A stretch of DNA of 5,733 bases from an uncultured Pirellulaceae bacterium. GTDB taxonomy: Bacteria > Planctomycetota > Planctomycetia > Pirellulales > Pirellulaceae. The notes beneath the pieces are model-generated. The model saw only the letters and a list, made by a program, of their open reading frames with translations. It ran no database searches and was not told where the DNA came from. Location: contig CAKQNH010000365.1 of assembly GCA_934255105.1 (NCBI GenBank), positions 1 through 5,733 of the forward strand. Reading direction: 5' to 3'. Below are positions 4,639-5,733 of the stretch, in pieces. A program made the position numbers and the translations under genes. Numbering within the stretch: the stretch's first letter is position 1; each line of letters opens with the position of its first letter.

Positions 4639-5733
4639 TCATTCGCCGACTTCGCTCGACGGTACAACTACCGCTGGAGCATTGGGGTCAACGGTGACAG
4701 GCGGTTTGCCCATGGTCGTCAGGAAAAATAATCCAGCACAGATGGCCACGCAGATCCCTGGAATTGCCCAGAAAGCGCGCCAGTTGGTCACCGTGTCGGG
4801 CGTGCCATCGGGGGCCGTAACGGGCGTGCCATCGGGTGCCGTGACGGGCTTGGTGTAGTACTGATTCAGCCAACCCGACAATTCCGATCCCAAGTACATG
4901 CCTAGGCCGTACACCAAAAATCCATATAGGGTTTGGGCGGTGGCGGTCAGCGATTCGGGGGCGATCATGTCAGCGTTGATAAATCCGGCCGCAAAGAAGA
5001 AGTCGAAGCAAATGCCGTGAATAGCTACGCCAAACAGCACCATCGGCAGCGGCTTGCCTATCGCAAAGGCTCCAAAGCGAACGGCCCAGGCACAGATGCC
5101 TATCATCAACACCCAGTTCATGTGGACGTTGTTCGCGCCCAAGAACCAGGGGAGGGTTAACATGAAGAAGATCTCAATCCACTGACCGATGGTCATAACA
5201 GGCCCAACTATCCGTGGCGGGACACCTGTTTTTTCCAAGAACAGAGCGCCGAAAGCAAAATACAGCCCCATGGCCATGGCAGCCACGAAGGTCACCAAGA
5301 AGAACACCGGATGCATGCTCAGCATTTGCAGCGAGCCCTGGATGACCTCCATCGCGCCTTGCATGGCTCCAGTGTCTGCCGCCGCTCCAGCAACAACTTC
5401 AGCGACCTTGGGCGGCGTGGCGGGAAGGGTGAAAGCGTAGATGCCTAAAATCAGCGACAACGCACTGGCTAGCAGAACTGGATTGGCATTGACCGGCTGC
5501 CCCTTCTTCATAATGAGCGTGTGCGATAGGCCCGCCGCAATCCAGCCCAGGGTGCCAAACACGCGGATCCAAGGGAAACCCTGGCCAGCCAATCCACCAA
5601 AGATGTCATCGTTGTGCGAGAATACCATCGCATTGACAAGGCTGAGCGTCGGGGAGAAGGCGAGTGCATACAGCAGCGTCAGCCAATAGAACTTACGCGG
5701 GTTATTGGATTTCGCCATCATGAATAACAGCAC
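4639..5733 (-). CDS. Nucleoside:H+ symporter-type major facilitator permease, C-terminal part (5' end outside window)
   Basis: The frame runs from the window edge to TGA 4641-4639, giving 364 residues. E. coli NupG has 418, so roughly the first two or three membrane helices are missing. The family call (nucleoside:H+ symporter, NupG/XapB type, PF03825) rests on FPWIRVFGTLGWIAAG (53-68), PVMTIGQWIEIFFMLTLPWF (178-197) and GICFDFFFAAGFI (240-252), which match characteristic NupG segments. Hydrophobic helices follow at about 85-103, 142-166, 176-197, 205-224, 228-250, 266-284 and 322-341. The protein would sit in the inner membrane and import a nucleoside or related solute with protons; many planctomycete relatives have no assigned substrate. 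The loop before the last helix has a duplicated PVTAPDGT. The Pro/Val-rich tail (343-364) is hydrophilic. The GTG at 5733 is unlikely to be the true start, because the fold would be incomplete. Confidence 0.85.
   Translation of the reverse strand: MLLFMMAKSNNPRKFYWLTLLYALAFSPTLSLVNAMVFSHNDDIFGGLAGQGFPWIRVFGTLGWIAAGLSHTLIMKKGQPVNANPVLLASALSLILGIYAFTLPATPPKVAEVVAGAAADTGAMQGAMEVIQGSLQMLSMHPVFFLVTFVAAMAMGLYFAFGALFLEKTGVPPRIVGPVMTIGQWIEIFFMLTLPWFLGANNVHMNWVLMIGICAWAVRFGAFAIGKPLPMVLFGVAIHGICFDFFFAAGFINADMIAPESLTATAQTLYGFLVYGLGMYLGSELSGWLNQYYTKPVTAPDGTPVTAPDGTPDTVTNWRAFWAIPGICVAICAGLFFLTTMGKPPVTVDPNAPAVVVPSSEVGE
4798..4845 (-). repeat. In-frame 24-bp tandem duplication inside the symporter gene
   Basis: Position 4798-4821 and 4822-4845 differ at only two bases and encode PVTAPDGT twice (residues 296-311 of the visible part). 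The duplication lengthens the soluble loop between the last two membrane helices without shifting the frame. The high nucleotide identity suggests a recent slippage event. Confidence 0.85.

Noticed and set aside
4580..4858. Plus-strand open frame reading the 17-bp repeats and the end of the symporter gene
   Set aside because: Its repetitive protein is explained by the DNA repeats (17-bp and 24-bp units), it lies antisense to a well-supported gene, and it resembles no family.

Overview
The window looks like chromosomal DNA from a planctomycete, most likely of the Pirellulaceae/Rhodopirellula type. This is inferred from the gene families, not from a marker gene. The main clues are a Tat-exported Gfo/Idh/MocA oxidoreductase with the Trp-rich C-terminal half common in that phylum, an exported lactonase-type beta-propeller, an endonuclease/exonuclease/phosphatase (EEP) protein of a type I associate with planctomycetes, moderate-to-high GC, TTG start codons and loosely packed genes.

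Layout. Position 1-513 (+) is the 3' part of an EEP-fold gene in which most of the expected catalytic residues are replaced. After a 116-bp gap, 630-1781 (+) encodes an exported 383-residue lactonase-family (6-phosphogluconolactonase-like) propeller. A 417-bp non-coding stretch follows (1782-2198). It holds a GC-rich hairpin, a two-copy 24-bp tandem repeat and an inverted degenerate copy of that repeat. Position 2199-2885 (+) encodes an MgtC/SapB-family membrane protein. It converges on a minus-strand Tat-exported oxidoreductase (4222 down to 2882), and the two stop codons share the palindrome TTAA. Next comes a 416-bp non-coding block (4223-4638) built almost entirely of repeats. It has three tandem hairpin units in one orientation, three related units in the opposite orientation, a long near-perfect hairpin, and three 17-bp tandem repeats that end one base from the next gene. 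Position 4639-5733 (-) is the C-terminal part of a nucleoside:H+ symporter-type major facilitator whose 5' end lies outside the window.

Functional links. The lactonase (sugar lactone opening), the exported NAD(P)-type sugar oxidoreductase and the nucleoside/sugar-type symporter could all belong to carbohydrate catabolism, but nothing in the sequence proves a shared pathway. The symporter and the oxidoreductase share a strand, yet the repeat-filled gap makes simple co-transcription uncertain.

The most noteworthy signal is the repeat block at 4296-4530. Each hairpin has a GTAG tetranucleotide at its 5' foot, as in REP elements mobilised by RAYT transposases. The two clusters carry different but compensating base pairs in the stem. 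The second is the EEP-fold protein, which appears to be a pseudoenzyme.
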